This document shows positions 12,527-24,229 of a DNA stretch of 64,000 nt, one piece after another. The position numbers and the translations under genes were made by a program. How positions within the stretch are numbered: position 1 is the first letter of the stretch; each line of letters starts with the position of its first letter. The notes below the pieces were generated by a model. It made no database searches. It saw nothing but the letters and a program-made list of their open reading frames with translations, and had not been told where the DNA came from. This DNA comes from Chiua virens (lineage: Eukaryota; Basidiomycota; Agaricomycetes; Boletales; Boletaceae): contig JAHNUO010000009.1 of assembly GCA_019787685.1 (NCBI GenBank), forward strand, positions 248,001-312,000. Reading direction: 5' to 3'.

Positions 12527-12790
12527 CTAATTCTCGTCATCTGCCATGATGGTAACATCCTTTCTGGGAATGATCGACTCACCCATCATATCGTATTCGA
12601 TATCTTGGCGCAGACCCTGACCGCGATCTTGAGCCATTGACTCGGAGCTTTGTCTGCATTGGAAACTGGGAAAGGGGGCTCGTCAACACAACCGTGACAT
12701 GGGTAAGGCTAGTCACGTCGTCCTGTAGTAGTGGTATACATTCGCTTTGAGGTCGCCTACATCCTTCAGTTCCCAACGCAGCGCGGGCAT
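12527..12790 (-). CDS. Possible small protein of about 56 residues, unknown
   Basis: An ATG at 12790 opens a frame beginning MPALRWELKDVGDLKANVYH. It is continued through two introns with good ends (donor GTGACT with acceptor CCCAG, and donor GTGAGT with acceptor GGCAG) to a stop at 12527, ending IEYDMM-DDEN. Joining is in phase at both introns, which is unlikely but not impossible by chance. I recognise no family. It lies just downstream of the tRNA-Glu gene on the same strand. It could also be non-coding. Confidence 0.3.
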
Positions 12791-12857
12791 GATCGAGATG
12801 ACCAGAGTTACCCATCAAGTGCTGATAGAACGTGGACGATCCGGTTCACCGTCAATA

Positions 12858-12879
12858 GAAAAAAAGGGAAAAAAAGTAC
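12858..12879 (-). terminator. RNA polymerase III terminator
   Basis: Immediately 3' of the tRNA on the minus strand are two T runs (reverse complement of AAAAAGGG and AAAAAAAG), the normal Pol III termination signal. Confidence 0.7.
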
Positions 12880-12966
12880 TCGGATACGGGGAATCGAACC
12901 CCGAGCTACCGCGATCAATCCGAGAGAATTGAGAGGCGGTAATGTTAGCCTTTACACCATATCCGA
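12880..12966 (-). tRNA. tRNA-Glu (CTC) with a short intron
   Basis: On the minus strand a cloverleaf can be built: acceptor arms TCGGATA and TATCCGA pair over seven bases. The A box reads TGGTGTAAAGGC, and the B box GGTTCGATTCC sits in a T arm CGGGG/CCCCG. The anticodon stem ACCGC pairs with GCGGT. The loop begins CTCTCA, placing CTC at positions 34-36, which decodes GAG (glutamate). About 16 extra bases between position 37 and the 3' half of the stem are the expected place and size of a nuclear tRNA intron. A Pol III T-run follows. The 87-nt span minus the intron gives about 71 nt, normal for a tRNA without CCA. Confidence 0.92.
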
Positions 12967-14167
12967 CTTGTTTGTTAACGCTTTTATTTCACACATGGAC
13001 ATGTGTGATCGCGGTCATCGAGGCGTACGACCTCGCGAACCCACGATATTGCAGCGGGCATTCCAGGGCGTACACGTACCAGAGACCTGCCGGCGAAGCC
13101 AGTCGTTCTGGTGCTCTCTGCACTCGCACGACACGCTCGCACGCGTCCTCTCCGGTAAGGAAATCAGCCAAACATCTGCACGCACATCACAACGTTTGCC
13201 GCCACGTATTCTCGGACATCGGCGCTCGTGGTCCCGCTCTGATCGCAGTGCACAGATCCGCCAACAAAACACGGCGGGGATCCTCGTTGGATGCGTCTCT
13301 GACAAGCCACATCGTGAAACAGAGTGTAGTCCTTCTGGGACTCACCTTTACCGTAACCTATCAGCGTGGCCGAATGCATGTCTCGCGTTTGAATGTGAAT
13401 GACACGTACGTACCACAGCACTTCTGCGTTGGATGGTGTTGGAGGTCACTTTAGCACCTCGACGCTGACTTCGGGCGACTCGGATCCATGGCATTCGGTA
13501 GATGCGGGAAGAAGGAATTCCTGCTCAATTCACGCTTGAGCAGCGGAGTTCGGTCAAACCAAATCCATAGTAACCATCGCCATGTCATGCCACCAGGTAC
13601 GCGTCGCGTCAGACCAAAGACGTTTTATGTGGACAGCGGCAAACCATGTGCAATTGACAAGCAGGCGCGCAGCCCCCTGACACTTCTGCAAGTTCAATAC
13701 TCCACGACACAAAGCATATTGTTGACCCAGCAAGACACAAATTCGACTGTGTAGAAAGACAGGTAACGCTCGAGCTCCAGGCATGAGTAGAAGGGAAGAA
13801 AGCACGATCAACAAACCGTGTCAACTTGCGCACATCAACTTGAAAGGTAAAAACTATGGACCTCGCTTGGTAGCAGGCAGGAAATAAAAATAAAATAAAA
13901 GGAATAACACAGGGTATGAAATGAACGCAGGCACCCATGGTATCAATGGCTACCAGCGCTGAAGTTGTCGAGGGAGCACATACGACAAGCCGTTGCACAA
14001 GAAAAAGGGCCATAGAAATAACGCAGTGGGAACAAATACTCCTATAGAATACGGGCAAAATGTACAATTTTTGTTAGCTGACAATACTAAAACCAGCAGA
14101 AACGGTTCGTATGCTCGGCAAGGAGCAATGGACGTCGCAAGAAGAAAAAAGGAAATGACAGGATTCC
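12967..14167. other. About 1.2 kb without a confident gene
   Basis: Several overlapping open frames of 60-170 codons occur on both strands (for example 12942-13454 plus and 13609-14067 minus) but none shows a family I know, and no convincing chain of splice sites joins them. One minus-strand stretch near 13015-13170 is Cys/His-containing and might be part of a small protein. The left part may also carry promoter sequence of the tRNA-side genes. Confidence 0.4.
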
Positions 14168-15805
14168 CTAACCGACAAAACTGGCATAGGGATCAACGGA
14201 CGCGTAGGATGACGTGTACCTCTTCTCCGCGTCCGTAGTTGTAGTGTGGGCGATGCTGACACGAACGGATGATGGCTCGGGGGTAGGACTGGTCGGAGTA
14301 TACAGAGTTCTCATGGAGGGACCGTGGTAACTCAGGGTACGAGCAGGGAAGGCAATCGGAGAGGTAGGAGGGGATGTTATCTTGCGTGTGGCGTATGCCC
14401 GCAACATCTCATCGGGGGACATGACGTTATCGGGAACGGTCATCATCCCAGAAGGTGGAGATGCAGGCGTAGTGTGGGCAGGCAGGGGCATTTCAATGCT
14501 TTCTTTTGCTGGCAGGAGGTAGTCATCGCCAGCGTCCTGCTCGTGGCCAGTACGCATCACTAAACATTTGATAAATATTGTGCGATAAACAGAGAGGAAA
14601 TACACTCACTAGAGAGTGAGGGCCAGACTTCATCCATATTGGAAAGCGGTTCCGTAGCGTTGTTGCCTTCCAAACGGGCCGTAATATCCTCAGGGGTCAA
14701 CGAGAATGGGCCCTGGGTCTGTGTAGGAGATATATCACCAGCCTCGTTCTGACCGGCCAAGGGACTCGTTGGGAGAGGAGGGACAAACGATGATGCGCGA
14801 GACGTGCGGAAAGTTCGACTGGTCACCGTACGACGGGATTCTATAGACTGGACGGACAGTCTGCAGCAAATGATACCCTAGATACACGCTCGCCGAATGC
14901 CGAAGCGCGGATACCAGGACGAAGTTGACTCATTTGAGCAATATCGATAGACTGTTTCTCCGCCATCGCCGGATCGCCTTCGATACCGACGCCACTGGTG
15001 GGGCGAATGGCACCAAAGGTAAATGCAGAGGAACGGTTTCCTGTGCTCGAGACGGCGATACTGTTGCGAATGGCAGCAGAAGCACCAGCGGCCGTGATCG
15101 ACTTCCAATCGCTGGAGATAGTGGACATACGTTTGTCGAGGGCCTCGGAGAAGCGTCTGTGCTTCTCTTTGCCCTTAGCTCGGATCCTTCTGATGTAGAC
15201 GTAAATGCCGACGGCGAGGAAGAGGAGTGGGATAAGGACTCCTGCAGCAATTTTACCCTTTGAGGAAGAGGTGTTGGTGGGGAAATTGTTGACATATGTA
15301 ACAGAGTTTGGTGAGCTGAGGTCGGCCGCAGCGGGTGTCGAACCATCACTGGGAGCGGCGTAGGTGGCAGTAAATACAGGGCCAGCAGGGAGAGGACTAA
15401 GGAAAGGCTGGGAACCGGAGGTAACGATGGACAGCTGAAGCGGTATAGAGGACGAGTCGTTCCACCACTTGGGTTCGAGGGTCGTCTGATAAGTACCCAA
15501 GGCAAAGTTGACACTTTGCCATTCGTGGATACGGCTGCTAGCGAGTGTCGGAGCGATAAGATAGATATCGACGGCTGACGTGCCGGGCAAGCACGAAGTG
15601 TCCCAGGAGATGTTGAGGGGATTAGCGCTCGAAACAGTCATTCCTACAGTGGGATTGGTATAGAAGCCGCCGCTCGTGCAAGCTAGAAAGGCGTCAATAG
15701 AGAAAAATCGAGAGTGATCAAGAGTGACGCACAGCTGCGCTTGTTGAGGGTATGATGGACACCGGCGTGCCCGACACGTACATGAGTAAAGCCTCTGGAG
15801 TTCAT
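14168..15805 (-). CDS. Single-pass membrane protein with Ser/Thr-rich ectodomain
   Basis: The start at 15805 (MNSRGFTHVRVGHAGVHH) is followed by an intron and then a conserved ectodomain. It opens CTSGGFYTNPTVGMTV and includes NISWDTSCLPGTSAVDIYL, FALGTYQTTLEPKWWND and a Ser/Thr/Pro-rich stalk. A transmembrane helix follows (IAAGVLIPLLFLAVGIYVYI, about 15180-15240) with a positive stop (RRIRAKGKEKHRR). The cytoplasmic part contains EALDKRMSTISSDWKSI and MSQLRPGIRASAFGERVSRVSF. The orientation suggests a plasma-membrane protein with a short cytosolic tail. This layout is seen in uncharacterised basidiomycete proteins; I know of no assigned function. The frame breaks near 14865 (GACTGTCC), where one added C restores a conserved SIESRRT segment. 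The last intron leads to a 145-residue Pro/Ser-rich tail ending at 14168. Confidence 0.78.
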
Positions 15806-16866
15806 ATCTAGAGATGATCAGAGAAGTGTAGGGATTTAAACCCTTAAAGAGCGGCTCCGCGATGGAGTGCGGGCTGACAGAAAAAAGAAAGAAAGGCGTG
15901 AAAAGAGAGTCAGAGACGCTTTCAAGTTGGCAGCGCTGCAGAACGGCAAAACACAAGAAACGAATTCACTTTCGAACTCAGCCGACCTATCGACCCCAGC
16001 CACCTGCTTAATCCCTTGGCAGGGCAAAATTATTATGTAGTCTCAACATCCCACCTTCAAGTCAACGCGAGTTCATACCTCTCTGCTTGGCCGGAAGTGA
16101 GGTCGCATTGGAATGGTAGACGCAGGTGGAGATCACATCCCCATCGCAACCGAGGCGACATGTACACCTATCGTCGGGCAAATAGCAACCAGCAGTCGAC
16201 ACTAGTCGTCTTTGTGGCACTGAGGTTAGTACCCATTCCATAGTGTTTCTCGTTCTCGGATCGTTCGAGCTCTGTCAGCGAGTGGTTCCGTCGGAGGAGA
16301 AAGCAACTGTTTTTCATCCGATGGACCCACGCGTTGGCCGACTTCATATCAATCAAGCATTGGCGAAGAATAATATCGTTGAATGCAAAACTTGTGATTT
16401 TATCGTGTGGAGAAGAACTCTCATCCGCCGGACCCACGTATCAACCAAAGCACCATGTGGTCCAGGTATTACCCTTCTAACTGAATGTACTGCTTACCAC
16501 GGTTTTCAGGCGGAACTTCCGGTTTCGTAGAGCGGTAGCAACGCAAGAAAATGATAGTGCGCACTTTTACCGACGATCCACCGTTCTCACACGGACAACT
16601 GATTCCGAGTCGTTCCGGGTGGGCATTCAATATTCAATATTCAGTCCCAAGAGATTTGCTGTCAATCCTTGTGAATCACTCCTTACTTACAAGCGCGGGA
16701 TAGTCAAGGTTACCTTTTCAAAGGAACCACGGTGGGAGACATACCACCTAAATTTGTTCACCAACATCGTTTCCAGTCATTCCGGTCTCTCAGGAAATAC
16801 CCGGCGACCATTCATTTTGCCAGATCCCCATGCGACTGCTCTCATCTTACTTATCTCTTCATTTAC
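15806..16866. other. About 1 kb without a confident gene
   Basis: Divergent upstream space between the membrane protein and the GNAT gene. Only short frames are present and none is recognisable; both promoters are expected here. Confidence 0.5.
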
Positions 16867-17476
16867 ATGTTCACTACCGAAAATCTTCTGCTCCGAAGCT
16901 TCCAAGATTCGGACCTCGATCACCTCCTTGCTCTCCGCAACGATCCGGACGTGCAACGAGGCAAGACTTTTGGGCCTGTCGTCCCCCGCCCTCCAAAGTA
17001 CAAAGATTTCCTGCGCAGCTTGGCGGAGGAGTCAACCCTCTGGTTCACGATCGCGATGAGGGATACGGGGGAATTTGTGGGACACTGTCTGATCAGGATA
17101 TCTGAATACAAGAACAGAGATGGCGAGTTCTCGATATCATTGTTCCCAAAATTCTGGGGAAAAGGTTATGGGACGGAGGCCACCGTGTTCACGGTTGGTC
17201 ATGCATTCAGCGCCCTCGGCCTGCAACGTTTGTCGTTGTGCGTCCTCGAGGGAAATGTTGCAGCTCGGAGACTCTATACCAAGATGTGAGAATAGTCATA
17301 CTTTGACGTTTCAAGCAGAGCCGAATGCGTTCTATCCCAGAGGTTTTCGAGAGGAGGGTAGGAAGAGGCGAGGAAATTGGGCGGAAGGGAAGTGGGAAGA
17401 TATCATATACATGGGAGTTTTGGAAGAAGAATGGGCTGCATCACACAGCGCCGCTGTTAGTGTAACGGAGGACTAG
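16867..17476 (+). CDS. GNAT N-acetyltransferase (RimJ/RimL-like)
   Basis: Two exons (16867-17285 and 17341-17476) encode about 185 residues. The protein starts MFTTENLLLRSFQDSDLDHL, the usual opening of RimJ/RimL-type acetyltransferases. It shows the acetyl-CoA-binding loop in FWGKGYGTEATVFTVGHAF (a Q/RxxGxG/A variant), then LCVLEGNVAARRLYTKI-GFREEG across the intron and KWEDIIYMGVLEEEW near the end. Members transfer acetyl from acetyl-CoA to amino groups of proteins or small molecules; the substrate cannot be read from sequence. The length fits the family and no residues appear missing. Confidence 0.9.
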
Positions 17477-17602
17477 GTACCTTGTTGTGTCTGAGAATCC
17501 AAACCTCGTAACTAAAACCACAACTATACCCGAATGCATTCACAACTCAAAGTCGTGTCCAAAAGTACTGCTTTCTATCCAGTCCTTTTCGGAACTGAAA
17601 AG

Positions 17603-18690
17603 TCATGGAACGCGAAAGATATTTTGTCGGTACCATGCAAGTTCTGCAACGCGGAATCGGCCAAATGACCTTGTAAAATTGAAAAATTTACCTCGAATGG
17701 AACCCCTTATATCTTGCAATGCTCTACAGCATCATCAAGAAATGCCCTTCGCAGTATACGGGAACATACCTGTGTCTCCCGCTGATCTCCTGTGGTGCTT
17801 CTTTGCCAGGATACCATCGACGACATAGTTCCTGCAGCACTGTCAAATCATACGAACTAAACAGGGGTCCCGGTCAGCGCTCACCTTGATTGATGACACA
17901 TCTGGTTTCCTGGTTAGATCACGCTGCGGACCGAGAGAACAAGAAGCACGTGCCTACAATCCTTCAAATTCACATTAGATTCCATGTTCAGTGACTTTGA
18001 TGGCGACGCCACTCACCTATAATGAAGCCAATCGACCACTTCGGGCATTTCCTCCACCAAAAAGGACCGATCGAAGTGGACTGAATTGCCTGCAAGTACG
18101 CCCGTCCGTTTTTCTGGAATCCATTTCTTGACGTATTCCAGGACGGCTTTCGAAACATCATCCTTGCTATGCGGCGAGTCCAGGCAGGCCTGCGTCAGAC
18201 CTAACTGGTGCATTTCAACGACCGTTGTTCCCCCAGACGGGCACGCAAGATGATGCCTACCCTTCCGTGTTGGTCGATGCACCATTGATCCATGCTGGCC
18301 GACGTCAGACGAAGCCAAGTGGACGAGAGCGGGAAACACGTACTTTTCTAATATCGTCTTGTCCTTTTTGATCGCGAATTGGATGCCGTCGTCGACCGCG
18401 TTCAAATTACCATCTGTGATGATCACCTGTGGTACGTGTCCCGCTCGTTTGTCATGGGGCGTCTCGGATCCAAAGACGCGAACATACCGCGATTTCCAGC
18501 AGCTTGTCGTGCTTGGGATTTAATCCAGTCATTTCACCGTCTATCCAGACGAGAGGACCGGCCTGGAAGTTCAGTGGACTAGGAGGGGCAGTCGACATGC
18601 TCATGGTTCGGATGTGAGACCAAGGGCGGATTTGTGCAATTTTGATGTTGGTGATCCGTAGTAGAGATGAGTTGACTCGCGTGATATTCA
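17603..18690 (-). CDS. REX2: Oligoribonuclease (REX2/REXO2), DEDDh 3'-5' exonuclease
   Basis: Seven or so exons are joined by GT-AG introns. The N-terminus (MNITRVNSSLLRITNIKIAQ, start 18690) is rich in Arg/Ser and lacks acidic residues, like a mitochondrial targeting sequence; an in-frame ATG at 18751 and another just before MSTAPP are alternatives. The core carries the DEDDh residues: D and E in WIDGEMTGL, D in GNSVHFDRSFL, H and D in HRALQDIRGSI. The conserved MDQWC and DVSSIKELCRRWYPG segments are also present, and the end is LAWYRQNIFRVP. The enzyme degrades 2-5 nt RNA fragments to nucleotides. The usual ALDDI reads ALQDI, but the catalytic D is kept. No frame fault is needed here. Confidence 0.92.
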
Positions 18691-19777
18691 TGCGCCACTT
18701 GAAATATTTGCCTATGTGTAACTTGAGCACAACCGAAGTCTGTTTTAACATTTTTACCCTTGCTTTCAGATGTGTTGGTGATAGATTGCGGTCATACTTA
18801 CATCAGCTCCGAACCAACCGAGAGGAACGGCATCCCACGCGAAGGTATTCACGTTGTGGATCGCTTTCTGCAGTTTTACTGGACATCGTACCTTCTTTCG
18901 TTCAATAGGCACGAATGTGACGTTTTCACAGATGCAGCATAAGGTGTACGACCTCTTCGTTGCATGCATTCGTCAACTCACGTGGCTTTTTTTTTTCGCC
19001 GGAGGTACCTTTTGGCCGAGGAATGTCTGAAATGAATCGGGCAACGCCTCCTATTAATAGGTGGATGGTGTATCCCCGTTTTCCGTGACCTTGGTATGCA
19101 TTTGACTGCCTACCAAGTCGCGCTATTCAACTTCCACTTGGATCTTATCTCAGGAAGTTGGTACGATCGATGCTTGCATCTAGGTCTGGGTTCAACTCGC
19201 AGCTTCATTTTGTCGTCTGGAGCATCATGTTATTGTCTCTTGTCCCACGGAATCGTCTTCGAACAGGCGGTCCGTTCATGGCGCTCAATACGATGGCGGA
19301 GTGACACGGGCATGTTTCGGATCACATTCTTTTCTTCGGACGGTGCACCACACTTTTGGATCTCCTCGCCTTTCGCCGGTTCCTGCTTTGGCTTGCTGAT
19401 GCCCTGCCATGATTGCCTCGTGGCTATCATGTCGAGGGACCAGCAATCGTTCGCCAACCATATTTACGGACGGTGTTTCTCAACGGATGGCATTTGATAG
19501 CATGTTATGATTTGTCGTTCGTATGGGAATCTCAAGTATGCGTTCTAAACAAGGTCGTACCACAATGCCTCATGGACTCGAGAAGTCAGGGATCACTACC
19601 AATTCACTGTCCTAGTCGCTTCATTCAATTGTGCCAACTATACCATAGGACCTGCACTTGTCAGCATTGTCATGCACTGGACACGAGCGAGATGTGTCCA
19701 CTAGAACACTCTGGCTCGCGGGTCGCAAGGCTCTCGCGAGGTAGTCTCGAACCATCCGTTTTGGGTACACTCGGGAT
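18691..19777. other. Gene-poor region with part of a diverged repeat
   Basis: No confident gene. It includes one copy of the duplicated segment described separately (19596-19670). Open frames such as 19413-20171 on the plus strand are Pro/His-rich and look non-coding. Confidence 0.45.
19596..19670 (+). repeat. Copy A of a diverged 75-nt repeat
   Basis: Matches 21234-21310 in the same orientation over about 75 bases with nine substitutions, all transitions, and one 2-base gap. Probably a remnant of a duplicated or mobile sequence. Confidence 0.75.
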
Positions 19778-20290
19778 CTACACGTCCCGTACGTATCCGC
19801 GCGCGCTCGCACGACTACCCAAGATCATGCGTGCGGCAGCATCAACGTATTCGCCGATCGACGCACCACCTATCGGAACATCCCCGCACTCCTCCATCTC
19901 GATGTCCCAGATTTGTCCTTTTGAGGCATGGAAAGCATCATTGCACAGGATCGCCTTCGAATACCCAACCCGCCACCACGTCCGTGTCGTTTCCTCTTTC
20001 ACACATGTACACGCATCCTTCCGGGCCTTGGACCTGAACCAACGCTGGCCCATCACATTCAGCAAACCTCCCACCCACGCGAGTCCCGTCCATCTAGTTC
20101 GAAACAGATGGCAAGAGCACTCTGAACTGCCTCGACCGAACACCCCCTCCAAATATTCTTCTCCCTCATGACATGCACACCCCGCGAGACCCCGTCGCTC
20201 CAACTTTGTGATGAGCCTCAAAGGCGTCGACCGCGACTCAGACGCCGGATCTGGGACGTCAAACTTTTGAGTATCAGCGCAAGCACGCAT
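19778..20290 (-). CDS. Unassigned open frame of 170 codons
   Basis: An uninterrupted frame starts MRACADTQKFDVPDPASES and ends ARMILGSRASARGYVRDV. It is long for this intron-rich genome without splice sites. The composition is plausible for a protein (mixed charged residues, several Cys and Trp), but I recognise no domain. It lies in a gene-poor, repeat-bearing region, so it may be a relic or a chance frame. Confidence 0.25.
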   Translation of the reverse strand: MRACADTQKFDVPDPASESRSTPLRLITKLERRGLAGCACHEGEEYLEGVFGRGSSECSCHLFRTRWTGLAWVGGLLNVMGQRWFRSKARKDACTCVKEETTRTWWRVGYSKAILCNDAFHASKGQIWDIEMEECGDVPIGGASIGEYVDAAARMILGSRASARGYVRDV

Positions 20291-21552
20291 TTCGGCTAGG
20301 GCCCGAGCGTGACGTCGTCGAGGGGGAACGTGTGGGAACGGTGTCGGGTGTGAGAGTCAGGCCCGGAGAGACGAAACTAGTTTGTGAGATGGTGCAGTGG
20401 CGATCGCCTTGAAAAAGTACTCGTTTCCTTAACCGGACCAGAGCGATGGTCTTCTCTTAAAATACAGATCAGATTACGAATGAGTTGAGGAACTGAAGAC
20501 GTACCCGACACCGCGCTCAGGCTTCCACAACACCCAACACCCAATATTGTCGACTTGGTTGCACTGGCATTTTCATACTGGAAATTGATCTCTAGGTTGA
20601 GGACGGTTAGCGAAACATGAAAGTTGAAAGACGTGCATATGGAAATATACCCTGCTTGGAAATGGGAAACTCGTCCGTGACTACACGCAGGTAGTAAGTG
20701 GCACAAGTAGCACAAGCATGTACGATCATGCCACCACGATGAAGGCAATTGGCGTTTCAACTTGAAATAGTCAAGTCAGAACTTTATCCACATTGACATT
20801 CTCGCGATGCCCTCGACGAACCCCCACTCCGAGTTGAACCATCCTGCTGATACCCTCAAGTTTCGGCTCGAGCAAGTCCCTGCTGGAGTTGGTCGGTCGT
20901 AACTGAGTCCGCGAATGGTAAATGGACTCGTTTCATGCTGCTGTCTCTATTAACAAAAGGATGGTTCCTTGAAGTTCCTGATCCAATCCGACCTCTGATG
21001 TTCCTCCAAAACGAGGGGACAAAATAGGTTTTGACAAGAAATGGCGTGTCTGTGGGCTCTGACTTGAGCGCAAACGATCTTCTGACCTTCAAGATTTGTT
21101 ATCGCACCCTGTGATATGGATGGAATTTTTCTAGGATTGTCAACCGTGACAATGGACTCATTATCGTTTCATGCACCAGCTCCGAATCGCCAACCTCTAC
21201 TATAAGCGCTCCGTCCCGCTGCCAGTGGTGTCGCTACCAATTCACTTTGTCCTAGTCGCTTCATTCAATCGTGCCAACCATGTCATAGGACCTATACTTG
21301 TTAGTGTTGTCTGGCTTGCGATAGCGAGGTGGGAATATTTTGCAGTCACGGTCTGGTCTGATCGAAGCCCTTGAAAAAGGTAGGTGATTAGCCCCTTTTC
21401 TTTACCATGACCGACATTCACCACCAACGATATGTTACCCAACCTGAAGGGACCTGGGTCAGAAATCAACTCTGGTCAAATGGAAAGTCGGATCAGACTA
21501 TGAGCATGTCGCGGCGGGGGGTGACGCCCGCGCGGAGAAGACAAAAACCCAC
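20291..21552. other. Gene-poor region upstream of the FunK1 remnant
   Basis: It contains a short plus-strand frame starting at 20808 (MPSTNPHSELNHPADTLKFR), which might be the lost N-terminus of the kinase gene, and repeat copy B at 21234-21310. Stops interrupt every long reading. Confidence 0.4.
21234..21310 (+). repeat. Copy B of a diverged 75-nt repeat
   Basis: Second copy of the segment at 19596-19670. In this copy a frame reads VLVASFNRANHVIGPILVSV, which might derive from a coding sequence. All differences between copies are transitions. Confidence 0.75.
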
Positions 21553-22419
21553 ATGTCTTTGAACTCTTCATCGATGTGTGTGGACTCGGACCCGGGTAGT
21601 TCATCCCGTCGACAGTACCGGCTTGTATGTGGAGTTGTAGGGCGTGCACTACTCGAGTTCGAATGCACGAAGCAGCTCGCAACTGCTGTTCTCGACGCGC
21701 TTCAAGGTGTGTCACCTCCCACCCCCTATTCTGATCTCTGACGCTCCGACGGTGCACTGGCAGCCCACGCACATGCATTGGAAGTCGTACACCCTTTGCA
21801 TCACGATATCAGCGCATGGAACATCATCCTAACCGATGAGAACAGGGGCATTTTGATTGATTGGGACACAGTAGACCTGGAAGCCGAGAGCAAGGACTCG
21901 GATCGAAGTACGCGACACGATCGCATGGTAAGCCATCCAACGTGAGGTGATTTCCATATCCACAAGCACCATTAGACCACATATCAATTCAGGCCTCTGA
22001 GACTCACCAGAAAACCCCTGGACCCCGACAAGATACATCCGTTGACGGATGATCTCGAATCGTTCCTACGCGTCTTGATCTGGGCAACGTTGGATCGGAG
22101 TATTGTGCGTAACTGGGGATTCAAGAACTTTTTTCCGCCTCAGAACTACATCCCTAGGATAGATACACCATTCAAACAACTTTTGATGGACCTCTGCGCG
22201 CCTTTCCAATCACTCTACGGGGATCTCACAAAACAAAAACCTCGGACGGATGAAAAACAGATGAAAGACGCTCCGCCCAACAACTCCGATGATGATCAAT
22301 CCGATGAAGATATGAGACGTCTACGTTCATTCGACTATTTCATCGACACAATCAGAAATGCGCTCGACAGGGATGATGATGATTGGCCTATGAACGACGA
22401 CAAGCGGAGAAAATGTTAG
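21553..22419 (+). pseudogene. FunK1-type fungal protein kinase, probably decayed
   Basis: The C-terminal half of a FunK1 kinase can be read. RRQYRLVCGVVGRALLEF and QLATAVLDALQ lead through an intron to AHAHALEV, then the catalytic loop LHHDISAWNIIL and the metal-binding RGILIDWDTVD. A later exon has KIHPLTDDLESFLRVLIWATL and an acidic tail ending at 22419. The family normally has an HRDIS loop; here it is HHDIS. The TGTWQFMS-like segment expected between DWD and the TDDLES block is missing, and the N-terminal lobe upstream is broken by stops. FunK1 kinases are expanded in mushroom-forming fungi, with unclear roles. I judge it a fragment or pseudogene, though unmodelled exons could rescue part of it. 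Confidence 0.6.
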
Positions 22420-24229
22420 AGAAAATTTGACCCACAAATGTTGTCACGTTTTCAAAATAGTTTGAAACGCGCGCAAAAGGCTGTACTTAGAAGTCGATAG
22501 CATCACGGACATGTTGGATAGAGTGTAGACCATATAGCTAGCCGAGTTGAACGCCAATTGATTCGGGAAGCGAACGAGGCAGGAGATGGTGAGAATCTGG
22601 TAACCGTACTGAGCAAGGACGAGGCGACTTTAAGTACTCGATTACTCCGATCCGGGCACTGGCACGTTTACGCGCCTCATTGAACATTTTGCCATGCTCC
22701 CGGAGGCGCTGCAGAGCCACAGTGCCATGACGTTCAACAAGGATTGGGCGAGCTTCTTCAGATCGCACCAAGCCTGAAGCTGGTGGCAAGTTGATGTGGC
22801 AATGCATTGGAGTAAACCATGCATTGGAACGCCACTGATTGAGGATGGCTTTCGTACTTTCGAAATTCTTGCCATGACGCGGTGTTGGCTCTGCAGGATG
22901 TGTGCTTTCCGCCGTAAGCATTGGTGGATTGCCGTTGCGGGCCGGGCAAAGCGTCTTGCTGGAATGAGGTAGCATCACTTACTTACGCGACCAGGATGTG
23001 TTGATATGCGGTCATAACATCTGAGATGACACGGAGTAGTAGGAGTTCGATCCCAATCATCGAGCATCGGGATTATGGGTTCTCACCACGCCACAGGATG
23101 TGTCTTCCTCCATGTCTGAGCAACGCAGCCATTGGACGATTGTCCGAGATATGATCCTGCAAGTTCGAAGTGCTAGTACGAGGACCGGTGGACTTGGACG
23201 CCCATATGAATTGGCGAGTCCAAGTAGACAGGTCCGACAGGTCTTGAGTCGTTTCTGATTGGTTGTATCATTCTGATCGGAAGGTCAAATGGACGCCTAC
23301 CTCGGCGACGCACCCTCATATCAGTGAACTGAAGATGCTGTCAGGACTGGTTTGAGACCAAGTTCCAAGAAAAAAAGTTTTTATCGATTTTTGGGAGCTC
23401 TGCAATGTCAAAGATGCTAGTGATGCCACTTCAACCGATGATGAGAGTGAGTTAGGCGAAAATCTGTTCACGTAAGATGGCCCTGGTAAAGAGACTAGTA
23501 CGAAGGTTGACTGAGGATGGTTTCTCCTTACAGGGTGTAGCCGTGTGTGTGGCCAATTGGAAAGCCCACTCCTGTACTGCAGACTCTTAATATTGGGCGT
23601 GGCTGCTATTACGAGACGTCCACCCGCTTCCACACTTACATACCCTCGGGTTTTGCCATGCCTCTTGAGTAACTGATCGTGTCAGAGGAATGCATGGCTG
23701 GCGCAGAGCAAGATCCGCTGAGAAGACGACCATCTCGCACGCACGACTCATCAGGACTAGGGTAACAAGACCGTGTAATGATGCCCGCCCATGAGGCCTT
23801 GAGGCGATACATACACGGGATTCTCATGTCCGCATCTGCAAATATTGACACGTGCTTGCAATCTTGTCATCCCTGCAGGCTCTGTTGTTCGACGTTGAGA
23901 TCGAAAATGCTACGACCACTAGACTGAATATATACATCTAAGAATGGTCAATGCTAGGTATTAACTAGTACAGAAAGCTGAACGAATTAATATCAAGGAA
24001 TGTCAGAGGATTCTATGGAGGAAGAAACCCAGAGAAAATACATGCATGAGGACAGAAAAAGTAACAGAGATAAAGGAGAGGAATAAGCGATACACGTACA
24101 GTGCCGTGCGAGAAATATTTAGTGCTTGTGTTGTTATACAACAGTGCGAGAGTGACAGTACATCAGCGCAGGACATGTGTGAGAGCAGGTCACTTAAAGT
24201 AACACAAACCATCGATCAACGATGGAAAA
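22420..24229. other. About 1.8 kb without a confident gene
   Basis: Only short frames with no recognisable family; the longest is 22538-22978 on the minus strand (146 codons, His/Pro-rich). AT content rises towards 23.9-24.2 kb, as expected for the 3' flank of the next gene. Confidence 0.45.

Noticed and set aside
12731..13402. Long plus-strand frame overlapping the tRNA
   Set aside because: It runs through the tRNA gene and its terminator on the opposite strand, so it is not coding.
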